DNA from: Lagierella massiliensis
GTDB lineage: Bacteria; Bacillota; Clostridia; Tissierellales; Peptoniphilaceae
Length of the DNA: 64,000 nucleotides
Direction of reading: 5' to 3'
Assembly (NCBI GenBank): GCA_030532135.1
Contig: JAUNLT010000005.1
Span: 1 to 64,000, forward strand
Of this stretch, positions 1 to 8,069 are shown piece by piece (positions within the stretch are counted from its first letter, which is position 1; every line of letters begins with the position of its first letter). The notes under the pieces were generated by a model. It was not told where the DNA came from. It did no database searches and saw nothing but the letters and a program-made list of their open reading frames with translations. A program made the position numbers and the translations under genes.

Positions 1-896
1 GATTCTGCTCTTGCACCGAAATGAGTTTCGTCAACAATTAACAAGTCTATTTGCTCTTTGAAAAGTTCCTTATGTTTATCTTTAATTTCATCACCTTGTA
101 AATCTTGCAAGGTTAAAAATATTACAACCTTCTTGTTTTCTGACCGAGCCTCCTTGATTGCATTTTCGCTTGAAGCTAAATTATAGGCTTCCAAAAACAC
201 ATAGTCTGAAAAATTGCCTGCTTCTTCAACGGTTTTTTTCCATTCATCTTTTACATCAGCTTTTGCCGATACAACCAAAACTATATTGGCAGAGATTTCC
301 AACGCACAGCAAAGAGAGGTAAAAGATTTACCAAAACGCATAACGGCATACATAAGCAGGTTTCTTCGACCACTCTCTACAGCTTTAATAAAGCTATCTA
401 CAGCTGCTTTCTGATTTGGTCTTAAAGTCCACTGTTCTCCTCTTTGATAATGAAAAGTCTGTGGAAGTCTATTTTTCGAACTATAATACTCATATTTACT
501 TGAGTTCTTTTGATAACTAACCTTTATATCTTCAATAGCATTATCAATATCGCACGCTTCAGTTTCCTTAAAAAACTCTCTACTATAGTAGATACCATCT
601 TTCAAGTTCTCTGGTTTCAGTCTTTCCTTATTTAAATCATTCTCAAGATATTGATGAATAGCATAATCTCTAAAATAGGTTTCTTCATCAATAATAGCTT
701 TATTCTCATACTGTTTTTCAAGTTCAGGGAAAAATGCTCTCCACTCGTTTAATCTTTGAGATACAGGTCTAAATGTGTCTCCAACTTTTAGATAATTCGG
801 CACTGTATTTGTTGTAAAAGCATATATGCGAGGATCTACACGACCGATTATAATTCTATCAAGTACATCTATTGCTTCTATTTTCATTTTATCCAT
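1..896 (-). CDS. SF2 DEAD/DEAH-box helicase, N-terminal part (runs off window)
   Basis: Partial gene, about 298 residues visible, continuing beyond base 1. The start ATG at 896-894 directly follows the stop of the upstream gene; an in-frame ATG at 887 is an alternative. The visible protein has a helicase Q-motif-like LRPNQKAAV, a Walker A-like MRFGKSFTS and a Walker B/DEAH-type VDETHFGA close to the cut edge. This gives an SF2 ATP-dependent DNA translocase or helicase core. It is the last visible gene of an operon with the 'subunit M' protein and an XRE regulator, so it is most likely the motor of a restriction or phage-defence system. The nuclease or C-terminal domain lies outside the window, so the system type cannot be fixed. 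Confidence 0.75.
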   Translation of the reverse strand, partial: MDKMKIEAIDVLDRIIIGRVDPRIYAFTTNTVPNYLKVGDTFRPVSQRLNEWRAFFPELEKQYENKAIIDEETYFRDYAIHQYLENDLNKERLKPENLKDGIYYSREFFKETEACDIDNAIEDIKVSYQKNSSKYEYYSSKNRLPQTFHYQRGEQWTLRPNQKAAVDSFIKAVESGRRNLLMYAVMRFGKSFTSLCCALEISANIVLVVSAKADVKDEWKKTVEEAGNFSDYVFLEAYNLASSENAIKEARSENKKVVIFLTLQDLQGDEIKDKHKELFKEQIDLLIVDETHFGARAE

Positions 897-1826
897 CTAC
901 TTATCGCCTTTATTTACTAAGTCTTGAAAAGTATAAACCCTCTTTGCTCTCCAATCTTTTATAATGCACAAGCTTCTCTTGTCTGTTTCTTGAAAGTCAA
1001 ACATATTTATCTGCTCGATAGGTTCTACTGCTTCTTCATAGGGAATTGTGTAGGTCAATCCGTCCATCTGCCACAAATTCCAAGAAATAATCTTTACAAT
1101 ATTTATCAACTCTTTTTCTTTAGGCTGCCTCTTCAGCTTGTCTTCCATATAATCGCAATACGAAGCAAGTAAATTCTCTCTTGCGATAAGAAGACTATCT
1201 CCTTGGAATTCAAATCCATATACACTCTGAAAAGCTCTTTCCGACCATTTCAGCCATTCTGTCTCGCTATAAGTATTTTCACTTACAACTCTCATTTTTC
1301 TATCGAGTATACCTATTCTGTCTTTCAGCTCTAATGATTCTCCAGAAACCGTATCATATCTGCTAACTAAGTAAGGAGCTTCGCCACAAGTGATTTCAAG
1401 TCTTTTTTCATCAACATATTTTTGCCAGGTTTTGTTTTTTTTATCGGGAAATTTAATTTTTTCTATGTTCGTTTCCCAACCTTGTTCAATTTCTCTATTA
1501 AATATATTTTCGATCCCAAACCAAGAATTATCCACAAGATTATTTTGTGCATTGCAAACCCAGCTAGGTGTAAAAACTTCCGCTTTCCCTTTTGTTCTAT
1601 TACCTTGACTTTCTTTTGTTTTTAATATTCTCGGCTGAATTACACCTGAATTTTTACCAGTTATTAGCTCAAACAGAATCGGATAGTGCGAATTATATTC
1701 TTCACCCAAAGATTCATAATCTTCTGTTCCCCAGATGATATTTCTATTTGTTGTCCTGTCTATAAGAAGGATTTGGAGAACTTTTTTACTCCATTTCCCC
1801 TCATCTACATCTATCGTAAATGCCAT
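897..1826 (-). CDS. restriction endonuclease 'subunit M'-like protein
   Basis: 309-residue protein. It resembles the family annotated as restriction endonuclease subunit M that accompanies SF2 helicases: a conserved block around KAEVFTPSWVCNAQNN, then LEITCGEAPYLVSRYD, GFEFQGDSLLIAREN and ISWNLWQMDGLTYTIP. These resemble adenine-methyltransferase segments, but I do not see a clear (N/D)PP(Y/F) catalytic tetrapeptide, so methylation is not established. Its ATG abuts the stop of the XRE gene and its own stop abuts the helicase start, so the three genes are very likely translationally coupled. The family call rests on memory of the sequence pattern; the defence role is inference from context. 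Confidence 0.65.
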   Translation of the reverse strand: MAFTIDVDEGKWSKKVLQILLIDRTTNRNIIWGTEDYESLGEEYNSHYPILFELITGKNSGVIQPRILKTKESQGNRTKGKAEVFTPSWVCNAQNNLVDNSWFGIENIFNREIEQGWETNIEKIKFPDKKNKTWQKYVDEKRLEITCGEAPYLVSRYDTVSGESLELKDRIGILDRKMRVVSENTYSETEWLKWSERAFQSVYGFEFQGDSLLIARENLLASYCDYMEDKLKRQPKEKELINIVKIISWNLWQMDGLTYTIPYEEAVEPIEQINMFDFQETDKRSLCIIKDWRAKRVYTFQDLVNKGDK

Positions 1827-2054
1827 TTATTTATCTTCCTTAATATTTTTTTCAATACAAATTAAATCACCTATATCTGTCCCGAGTTTGTTGCATATCT
1901 TTCCTATAACAGTTAGAGATACCGCTTCGCCTTTAGTCATTTTTGATATTGTCGTAGGAGATATGCCTGTTTGCTCTATTAAATCTTTTTTCTTCATATT
2001 TTTATCTATTAAAACTTTCCACAATCCATTGTAGTTAAATTTCATTATTTTCAC
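1827..2054 (-). CDS. XRE-family HTH regulator
   Basis: 75 residues, essentially only a Cro/C1-type helix-turn-helix (KKKDLIEQTGISPTTISKMT, residues about 20-40) followed by GKICNKLGTDIGDLICIE. It is the first gene of the operon with the subunit M protein and helicase and abuts the next start. By position it probably autoregulates the operon. The compact form matches the small HTH_26 type common upstream of restriction-modification genes. A decayed relative lies at 28648-28841, in front of a methyltransferase remnant. Confidence 0.8.
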   Translation of the reverse strand: MKIMKFNYNGLWKVLIDKNMKKKDLIEQTGISPTTISKMTKGEAVSLTVIGKICNKLGTDIGDLICIEKNIKEDK

Positions 2055-2406
2055 CTCTTATTACATATATGTGGATTTTTTATACATGAATTGTATCATA
2101 AATCATTGTTGTTTTCCACACAAAAAAATAATCGATGCAGCCCGAAGACTCACAATATTTATCTTTCTGTAGTAGTATATGAAGAAATCAAATATATAGT
2201 ATTCTTAATTCTCCAGCACAATAAATTAATATATTATTGCAGTTACTAGAAAATTCAATCACAAAACAAAAATGGATGCCTTCTACAAAATATAGGTTAG
2301 CATCCACTATAAATAATTAAATATTGTGTCTAATTTTATAGGTACTCTTCAAATAAGAGCTGTTTTTCACATTTTATTCAACTATTCTATATAACTTAAA
2401 ATTTGA
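2055..2406. other. intergenic region, 352 bp
   Basis: No coding potential seen. The part next to 2054 should carry the promoter of the defence operon (minus strand). The part near 2255-2306 carries a terminator hairpin for the regulator gene at 2407-2826. Nothing else was recognised. Confidence 0.5.
2255..2306 (-). terminator. rho-independent terminator
   Basis: Seven-base stem TGGATGC (2273-2279) / GCATCCA (2300-2306). On the minus strand it is followed by a T-rich run (complement of 2255-2272). It sits about 100 bp downstream of the XRE membrane regulator gene. Confidence 0.5.
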
Positions 2407-2826
2407 TTATCTATTGATTCCATCATTCTTATTTACATCATTTATTATAGAAAAAACTACAAATCCAACCGCCAATCCTACAATGGCTCCAACAATAGAA
2501 ATCATAAGAATTTCATTGATTCTAAATCTGTTTGCCAAAAAAGAAAATACTCCCGATAATAGTCCAAATGCAATGGCAAAACTTAAAAGAAATTGATTTT
2601 TCTTTTTTTTATTCATCGATGTTAAAGGTTCGATTCCCTTTATTAAATAATCGGTTGAAACTTCAAAATAATCACTTAATAATATAATCTTATCAATATC
2701 CGGTGTACTCTGTCTGCTTTCCCATTTTGATATTGCTTGTCGTGAAACTCCTAACTTTTCAGCAAGTTCCTCTTGAGAAACTCCTTTGTTTTTTCTAAGT
2801 TCTCTTATACGGTCTGAAATATTCAT
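2407..2826 (-). CDS. XRE regulator with C-terminal membrane anchor
   Basis: 139 residues from the ATG at 2826, preceded by a strong AGGAGG ribosome site; a longer reading frame to 2916 has no such site. Residues 1-60 are a Cro/C1 HTH (SQEELAEKLGVSRQAISKWE), followed by the usual SDYFEVSTDYLIKG linker. Residues about 80-130 form two hydrophobic helices (FLLSFAIAFGLLSGVFSFLA and the next segment), so the repressor is probably tethered to the membrane. Targets are unknown. An inverted repeat upstream (2880-2913) may be its own operator. Confidence 0.85.
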   Translation of the reverse strand: MNISDRIRELRKNKGVSQEELAEKLGVSRQAISKWESRQSTPDIDKIILLSDYFEVSTDYLIKGIEPLTSMNKKKKNQFLLSFAIAFGLLSGVFSFLANRFRINEILMISIVGAIVGLAVGFVVFSIINDVNKNDGINR

Positions 2827-2877
2827 ATTAACACCTCCTTTGTTTGTATATTTTACTATTAAAGGCATTTTATCTCT

Positions 2878-2915
2878 ATCAACTATACCTTGAAATTTGA
2901 CAACTGATAGTTGCA
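2878..2915 (-). promoter_or_regulatory. possible autoregulatory operator
   Basis: CAACTAT at 2880-2886 and ATAGTTG at 2907-2913 form an inverted repeat; the right half is itself part of CAACT-GAT-AGTTG (2901-2913). A weak promoter (TTGTCA, 17-base spacer, GATAGA, minus strand) would overlap it. It lies about 55-90 bp upstream of the regulator start. Operator function is inference. Confidence 0.3.
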
Positions 2916-3031
2916 ATCATGTTACGAAGCTTAAATACAATATTTTTTTTAAATTTATAACTTTTCAAGGCTATTTTTCTACCATGAAATTTTCTACTTG
3001 CTTATAAATCTTTTATATAAATATTTAATAT

Positions 3032-3071
3032 TAAAAAAATCGGCACAAAGGCTAATATCTTCATGCCGATT
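3032..3071 (-). terminator. rho-independent terminator
   Basis: AATCGGCA (3038-3045) / TGCCGATT (3064-3071) stem. On the minus strand it is followed by a run of seven T. It ends the gene at 3127-3888. Confidence 0.75.
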
Positions 3072-3126
3072 AAATATCAAGGAATAAACCTCTAAACCAA
3101 TGATCCTTACCAGTAGTTTTTAAAAA

Positions 3127-3888
3127 CTAATAAATCAAATATTTTCTAGAAAATTCCTTATAATATTCTTCTAACTTTTGTCCAAGGTCTAGTTTCAAAA
3201 TGAAATATATTATTTCATGTAGATCCACTTCTATAAGATTTTTATATTTAAATAATTCCATTCTCTCTTTAAGAGCATCATTTTCAAAAGGATATATAAA
3301 GACAAGGTAATCTTTATCACTTTCAATTAAGGAAATATTTCTATTTAGTCTAAAGTTTTTACAAAACTCTTCTCTACCAATATCTTTTAAATAAAGCGAT
3401 TTATCTTTTTGTTTTGAAAGCTCTTTTTCCCAAATTTCTTGATTATTTTCACCTATAAAAGACCCAAAGTTATCTTGCCAATAGGTAAATTCAAAATAAA
3501 TTTTTTCACCAGAATTTAGCTGCACAAAAAAATCTATATCATTATTAACATCATTGTTAATAACTTTATCAAATTCAACATACTTTATATCTGAGATTTC
3601 TTCTAAATTTTTATCCAGTATATGACTTAAGAATGTTTTGAATAATTTTTCATCTTCTAGTAGTGGTACCACCATATTCATTCCCATTATCTTATCTGAT
3701 TTTAAATCAGTTCCATAGGATTTAAATTCTTCTTTATCATAGTACTTACGCAAGGTCTCAAAACAGTCTTCAATGAAGTTATCTTCTAAATTCACATGGT
3801 TATCTTCTTTGTCTTTGACATATAAAACTTCTGTCTTATATTTTTTTAAATGTTCTTCAACTCTATTGTCCAATTCGTCTTGTCTCAT
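3127..3888 (-). CDS. hypothetical protein, possible PD-(D/E)XK nuclease fold
   Basis: 253 residues, not recognised as a named family. ATG at 3888 follows GGGATGGGG, a moderate ribosome site. The middle of the protein has NNDIDFFVQLNSGEKIYFEF followed by TYW. An acidic residue, a beta-hairpin and an E-x-T/K-like strand are reminiscent of the PD-(D/E)XK nuclease core. No signal peptide or membrane segment; strongly charged, cytoplasmic. It follows the methylthioribose-type operon by 34 bp but has no obvious link to it, and its own terminator follows. Nuclease function is only a hint from the motif spacing. Confidence 0.55.
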   Translation of the reverse strand: MRQDELDNRVEEHLKKYKTEVLYVKDKEDNHVNLEDNFIEDCFETLRKYYDKEEFKSYGTDLKSDKIMGMNMVVPLLEDEKLFKTFLSHILDKNLEEISDIKYVEFDKVINNDVNNDIDFFVQLNSGEKIYFEFTYWQDNFGSFIGENNQEIWEKELSKQKDKSLYLKDIGREEFCKNFRLNRNISLIESDKDYLVFIYPFENDALKERMELFKYKNLIEVDLHEIIYFILKLDLGQKLEEYYKEFSRKYLIY

Positions 3889-3922
3889 ACCCCATCCCTT
3901 TTCTTATTTATAATTATATTAT

Positions 3923-5116
3923 CTAATATTTTAAATTTAAATTGCTATCCCAAAGTTCATAAACCTGTACTATATTTTGTGAGCTTATACTCTCTGGAGC
4001 AATAATAAGGTTCTTAGAAAAATTAATAAGTTTCTTATCCATAGACAATCTAATACTTAAATCTTTAATGGAACTTAATTCTAAAACTTTAGACTCTCCT
4101 ATGGTTCTTCTCAATATTTCAGTTCCACAATAAGAATACATATCTCTTATAATACATGAAATAGTTCTGTTGATATAATGCAAATCTTTAAACATTGGAT
4201 CTTTAATCTTTTTTCTAAGATATTTATTTAGGTTCTTTGCCAAAGACTTAATAAATTTTACAATCTCATACTTTAGTTGCTGAGAGTTTTCATCGTCACA
4301 AAGAACTATTTCACTGTAAGCCAGGGAAAAAAATAGGTTTCCCAAAACATTTCCCAGATCATAGCCCATAGGGGCAAAAGTTGCAAATTCAGGATCTATA
4401 ATCTTCAATTTTCCGTCTTTTACAAATATTGAACCAGAATGTAGGTCTCCGTGAATTAAACATTGCTTTTGGTTGATAAACTTATCTTTAAGAATACTAG
4501 CTTTTAATCTTAAATTCCTATCATTATATATATTTTTTTCTACAAAGTCTTCCAGTCCTTCAGTTATTTTATTTCTCTTTTTGTAGTCATTAAAAGGTTC
4601 TGTTAGAACTAAATCTTCCGTTATCTCACACATTTCTTCATTAATAAACACGCCTTGTAATCTTCTCTTTTTTCTCGACTCCATAAAAAAAGAAGTAGTT
4701 TGCATAAGACTTTTTACACAAAATAAAGCCAAATTTTCTGATAACCCTTTTATACTCTTACCTTCCATCAGCTCTTTTCTAAGGTTTTTATATTCTTTTA
4801 AGTCTTCCATAACTATAAGCTTTAAATTTTTATCATAAAAATACAATTTAGGAGAAAATTCTGGAACTATCCTATTATAAAAATTGAGCATAAAAGCTTC
4901 CACATCTGCTCTATTTTGACTCAAAGGCCTTTGTGAAGACCGAAGAAGTTCGTCTGATTGTTTAAAAATATACGACTCATCCCCTTGAGACAATCTATAT
5001 ACATAATTTATATTTCCGTCTCCTATTTCTTCACAGATTATATTATTACCCTTAAAGAGTTTTTTATCCACTGCATATTCTATACAATCTTTTTCATTTA
5101 AATGTCTATATGTCAA
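3923..5116 (-). CDS. mtnK: 5-methylthioribose / 5-deoxyribose kinase
   Basis: 397 residues, the usual length of S-methyl-5-thioribose kinase. N-lobe nucleotide site around EIGDGNINYVYRLSQG, catalytic loop LIHGDLHSGSIFV, metal-binding IDPEFATFAPMGYDLGN and the ADP/substrate region are all present. The start is a TTG at 5116-5114 with a weak AAGG upstream. It is the third gene of an operon with an MtnA-type isomerase and a class II aldolase. That combination matches the DHAP shunt, in which 5-methylthioribose or 5-deoxyribose is phosphorylated, isomerised and cleaved to DHAP and an aldehyde. In Bacillus thuringiensis the equivalent genes are drdK/drdI/drdA. Substrate preference cannot be read from sequence. 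Confidence 0.85.
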   Translation of the reverse strand: MTYRHLNEKDCIEYAVDKKLFKGNNIICEEIGDGNINYVYRLSQGDESYIFKQSDELLRSSQRPLSQNRADVEAFMLNFYNRIVPEFSPKLYFYDKNLKLIVMEDLKEYKNLRKELMEGKSIKGLSENLALFCVKSLMQTTSFFMESRKKRRLQGVFINEEMCEITEDLVLTEPFNDYKKRNKITEGLEDFVEKNIYNDRNLRLKASILKDKFINQKQCLIHGDLHSGSIFVKDGKLKIIDPEFATFAPMGYDLGNVLGNLFFSLAYSEIVLCDDENSQQLKYEIVKFIKSLAKNLNKYLRKKIKDPMFKDLHYINRTISCIIRDMYSYCGTEILRRTIGESKVLELSSIKDLSIRLSMDKKLINFSKNLIIAPESISSQNIVQVYELWDSNLNLKY

Positions 5117-5124
5117 AATGTACC

Positions 5125-5778
5125 TTACTTTCTCTTTATATTTCCATAACTTTCAAACTTTTTAACCATAAGCTCCATTTCTTCATCTGATAAAATAACA
5201 GGATCTCCTACCGATTTAGTTAAAAAATAAATCTTTGCCACAAATTCTAATTCATCAGTTACATTTATTGCATTTATTATGTCCTTTGCACCTGCTATTA
5301 GACCGTGATTTGCAAGCAGTACAGCATTTCTGTCTTTCATTGCCTCAACTGCATTTCTTGCAAGCTCTTCTGTTCCAAATGTAGCATACTCTGCACATGG
5401 TAAATCTTTTCCACCTGCAACTGCAATCATGTAGTGAACTGCTGGTAGGCTTTGTCTTAAACAAGCTAAAGCACCACAATAAGTTGTATGTGAGTGAACT
5501 ATCGCATCAATGTCTTCTTTGTTTTCATAGATTATAGAGTGCATTCTATATTCCGATGAAGGTTTTAAATTTCCTTCTACAACATTTCCATTTAAATCCA
5601 TTAAAACCATATCTTCCGGCTTAAGTCTAGGATATTCAATTCCAGAAGGTGTAATAAGCATTAGCTTTTCATCTCTTAAGAAAATTGAAAGATTACCACC
5701 AGTTCCTTTGGTAAGTCCCAATTCTAAAAGTTTAATTCCACCTTCTACAAGTTCTTCTCTTTTATCTAAAAATCTCAT
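5125..5778 (-). CDS. class II aldolase (DrdA / Ald2 type, fuculose-phosphate aldolase family)
   Basis: 217 residues, typical of class II zinc aldolases. Visible features are the phosphate-binding GTGGNLSIF near residue 25, the catalytic Glu region PSSEYRMHSIIY, the zinc ligands in VHSHTTYCGAL and the third histidine in LANHGLIAGAKD. Its ATG overlaps the TAA of the upstream isomerase (TAATG), so the two are translationally coupled. With the neighbouring isomerase and kinase it should cleave a 5-modified ribulose 1-phosphate to dihydroxyacetone phosphate plus acetaldehyde or methylthioacetaldehyde. Fuculose phosphate is the classical alternative, but no fucose genes are near. Confidence 0.8.
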   Translation of the reverse strand: MRFLDKREELVEGGIKLLELGLTKGTGGNLSIFLRDEKLMLITPSGIEYPRLKPEDMVLMDLNGNVVEGNLKPSSEYRMHSIIYENKEDIDAIVHSHTTYCGALACLRQSLPAVHYMIAVAGGKDLPCAEYATFGTEELARNAVEAMKDRNAVLLANHGLIAGAKDIINAINVTDELEFVAKIYFLTKSVGDPVILSDEEMELMVKKFESYGNIKRK

Positions 5779-6830
5779 TAATAAAACTCCTCAACCTTTG
5801 TCTTTGTATAATCCTTTAAATTATAGGGACTAAAAATCCCCTTATCTGTTATAACTGCTGAAATAAGATGTGGTGGAGTAATATCAAAAGACGGGTAATA
5901 ACCTTTAACCCCCTTCATGGCATTTCTTATTCCTCTTGCCTCAAGGACTTTACTTTCATCTCTATACTCTATTTTTACCTCGTCTATTTTTTCTTTATCA
6001 ATATCTGGAATACCCGTTACAAAATAGGGTACACCATGATACTTTGAAGATATTGCTATTTGATAAGTCCCTATCTTATTTACCACATGTCCATCCATAG
6101 TTATGGAATCGGCAGCAGATGTAAAGAGATTAATATTTTTTTCTTTAAGCACATGACTAACCATATTATCTGTTATTACAGTTGTATCAAATCCCATATC
6201 TTTACTTACCGACGCTGTCAATCTGGAACCTTGAAAATAAGGTCTAGTTTCAGGAATCCATAGTTTTAATTCGTAATTTTTCTTTTTTGCTTCTCGTAGC
6301 ATAGTTCCCACAATAGTCTCACCAAAACACTGGGTCATAACATTAAAATCTTTTCCCATTAAGTCGACTAAGTACTCTGCTACAGTGGACATTGTCGAGT
6401 ATCTTCTATTTAAAGACTTTAAAGTTAAATCAAATAAGCTATCTACTGTGTTTTCACCATGCACCAATGCCCTTTCAAATTCAGCTAAAGACTTATAAGC
6501 GACTTTCCCCATCCTATTGGAAGTGGTAGGCCTAGCATTTGTCAAGGTTTTTGCTGCATCTTTCATAAAAGAAATTTGTTTGTCCTTATCCATATTTCTA
6601 CACTCATAAGCTGCCAAAGCCATTCCCATTCCACATGCCGTGTATGGTCCTGCTGATTGGGTTACCATATCTTTAATAGCTTTTGCAACTTCAATATGGG
6701 AATTGCAATTTACATATTCAACTTTAGTAGGGTAGACTCTTCTATCAAGTATTCTTACTTTCCCACTTTCATACCAAGCTACATTTTCATAACGCAACAT
6801 AAACCCCATGTCATAGTCTTGTCTTTTCAT
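5778..6830 (-). CDS. methylthioribose-1-phosphate / 5-deoxyribose-1-phosphate isomerase (MtnA family)
   Basis: 350 residues, the length of MtnA and of the eIF2B-like family. The catalytic Cys is in MTQCFGETIVG and the catalytic Asp in TSAADSITMDGHVVNKIG. The C-terminal NPYNLKDYT-type end is seen as GIFSPYNLKDYTK. The Cys motif differs from standard MtnA (usually H-C-N-A-G), which fits a divergent clade such as DrdI. Preceded by a GGAGG site (complement near 6836-6841). First gene of the isomerase-aldolase-kinase operon. No MtnB/C/D/E methionine salvage genes are visible, which favours carbon disposal over methionine recycling. Confidence 0.8.
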   Translation of the reverse strand: MKRQDYDMGFMLRYENVAWYESGKVRILDRRVYPTKVEYVNCNSHIEVAKAIKDMVTQSAGPYTACGMGMALAAYECRNMDKDKQISFMKDAAKTLTNARPTTSNRMGKVAYKSLAEFERALVHGENTVDSLFDLTLKSLNRRYSTMSTVAEYLVDLMGKDFNVMTQCFGETIVGTMLREAKKKNYELKLWIPETRPYFQGSRLTASVSKDMGFDTTVITDNMVSHVLKEKNINLFTSAADSITMDGHVVNKIGTYQIAISSKYHGVPYFVTGIPDIDKEKIDEVKIEYRDESKVLEARGIRNAMKGVKGYYPSFDITPPHLISAVITDKGIFSPYNLKDYTKTKVEEFY

Positions 6831-6880
6831 AATCCACCTCCTTATAATTATATAATAAAGAAGTGAAGTATTGTAAAATT

Positions 6881-6905
6881 AAAAAATCGGAGATTTCTCT
6901 CCGAC
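6881..6905 (-). terminator. rho-independent terminator
   Basis: TCGGAGA (6887-6893) / TCTCCGA (6898-6904) with a four-base loop. On the minus strand six T follow. It ends the ExoIII-molbindin transcript and separates it from the sugar-phosphate operon. Confidence 0.8.
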
Positions 6906-6912
6906 CTTTTAC

Positions 6913-7125
6913 CTATTCATCTATTCCTACCATCACTGAAGTCGCTTTTATTACTGCATAAGCTTCCTTGCCAACCTCTAAGTTTAATTCTTTAATTGCA
7001 TTCATAGAAATTGTAGAAGAAATTATATTTCCTCCACCAATGTCAATTTTTACAATACCATTAACTGCTCCCTCTTGAATGTCTACAACTTTACCTTTAA
7101 ATTGATTTCTTGCTGATAATTTCAT
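6913..7125 (-). CDS. molbindin (Mop/TOBE-domain molybdate-binding protein)
   Basis: 70 residues, one TOBE/Mop domain. It begins with MKLSARNQFKGKVVDI, typical of Mop proteins, and has the strands VNGIVKIDIGGGNIISSTIS and AYAVIKATSVMVGID. Mop proteins bind molybdate or tungstate oxyanions as oligomers in the cytoplasm and store or buffer the metal. It has a GGAGG site just upstream of its ATG. The link with the molybdenum/tungsten formate dehydrogenase at 25636-28389 is functional inference; the genes are about 18 kb apart. Confidence 0.85.
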   Translation of the reverse strand: MKLSARNQFKGKVVDIQEGAVNGIVKIDIGGGNIISSTISMNAIKELNLEVGKEAYAVIKATSVMVGIDE

Positions 7126-7133
7126 AATACCTC

Positions 7134-7892
7134 CTAAAATTTAATATTTAATTCTACAGGACAATGATCTGATCCCATAACCTGATCCAGAATATCTGCT
7201 GAAACTAAATTATCTTCCAGAACATTGGAAACTATAAAGTAGTCAATCCTCCAGCCTATGTTCCTATCTCTAGATTTTCTAAAGTATGACCACCAACTGT
7301 ATCGGTCTTTAGCATCGGGATAAAAATGTCTGAAAGTGTCTATAAATCCACTTTCTAAAAGTTTTGTCATCATATGTCTCTCTTCGTCAGTAAATCCTGC
7401 ATTTCTCCTGTTGGTATCAGGATTTTTAAGATCTATCTCCTTATGTGCAACATTTAAATCTCCACAAAGCACAACAGGTTTTGTCTTCTCAAGTTCAAGT
7501 AAATACTCTCTAAATAAATTGTCCCAAACATTGGTTCTATAATCAAGTCTTTCTAAACCCCTCTTGGAATTTGGAGTATAGCAATTTACAAGGTAGAAGT
7601 CATCAAATTCACAAGTAATAACTCTTCCCTCGTTGTCGTGCTCTGGAATTCCTATTCCATAAGTTACAGTAATAGGTTCTATCTTAGATATTACTGCCGT
7701 GCCTGAATAACCTGGTTTTTCTGCACTATTTATATAAATATGTCTATCTGGAAATTCAAATGTCCATTGGTCTTCTTTCATCTTTATTTCCTGTAAACAT
7801 ACAACATCCGCATCTACTTCTTCAAAAAAATCCATAAAACCTTTTTTCATAGCTGCTCTTAGACCGTTTACATTCCATGATATTAGTTTCAT
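7134..7892 (-). CDS. xth: exodeoxyribonuclease III
   Basis: 252 residues from the ATG at 7892, which follows a GGAGGAAAT site; the frame is open further upstream but without a ribosome site. Family motifs are [13 protein letters not shown] at the N-terminus, VCLQEIKM (metal-binding Glu), [16 protein letters not shown], and RIDYFIVS and GSDHCPVEL at the C-terminus. The enzyme is an AP endonuclease and 3'-5' exonuclease in base-excision repair. The 8-bp gap to the molbindin gene implies cotranscription. Confidence 0.93.
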   Translation of the reverse strand: MKLISWNVNGLRAAMKKGFMDFFEEVDADVVCLQEIKMKEDQWTFEFPDRHIYINSAEKPGYSGTAVISKIEPITVTYGIGIPEHDNEGRVITCEFDDFYLVNCYTPNSKRGLERLDYRTNVWDNLFREYLLELEKTKPVVLCGDLNVAHKEIDLKNPDTNRRNAGFTDEERHMMTKLLESGFIDTFRHFYPDAKDRYSWWSYFRKSRDRNIGWRIDYFIVSNVLEDNLVSADILDQVMGSDHCPVELNIKF

Positions 7893-8016
7893 ATTTCCTC
7901 CTATAACTTTCATAATAAAGTGTACTCTTAATATTATACCCAAATATACCCATATTAAAATGGTTCCATCTTTTCTATTAAAGAACTATTTCTACATATA
8001 TTACAATAATCGTCTG

Positions 8017-8046
8017 TTAGAAAAATTTTTTACTCAATGATATAAT
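8017..8046 (+). promoter_or_regulatory. sigma-A type promoter of the M16C protease
   Basis: Extended -10 TGATATAAT with TATAAT at 8041-8046 and a weak -35 TTAGAA at 8017-8022. It lies 24 bp upstream of the protease start, which has GGAGG at about 8059. Confidence 0.45.
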
Positions 8047-8069
8047 AATTACAGAAATGGAGGTATTTA

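Noticed and set aside
2620..2640. GGTTCGATTCC-like string resembling a tRNA T-loop
   Set aside because: It lies inside the XRE membrane regulator reading frame and no acceptor or anticodon stem can be formed. No tRNA or rRNA gene was seen in the window.
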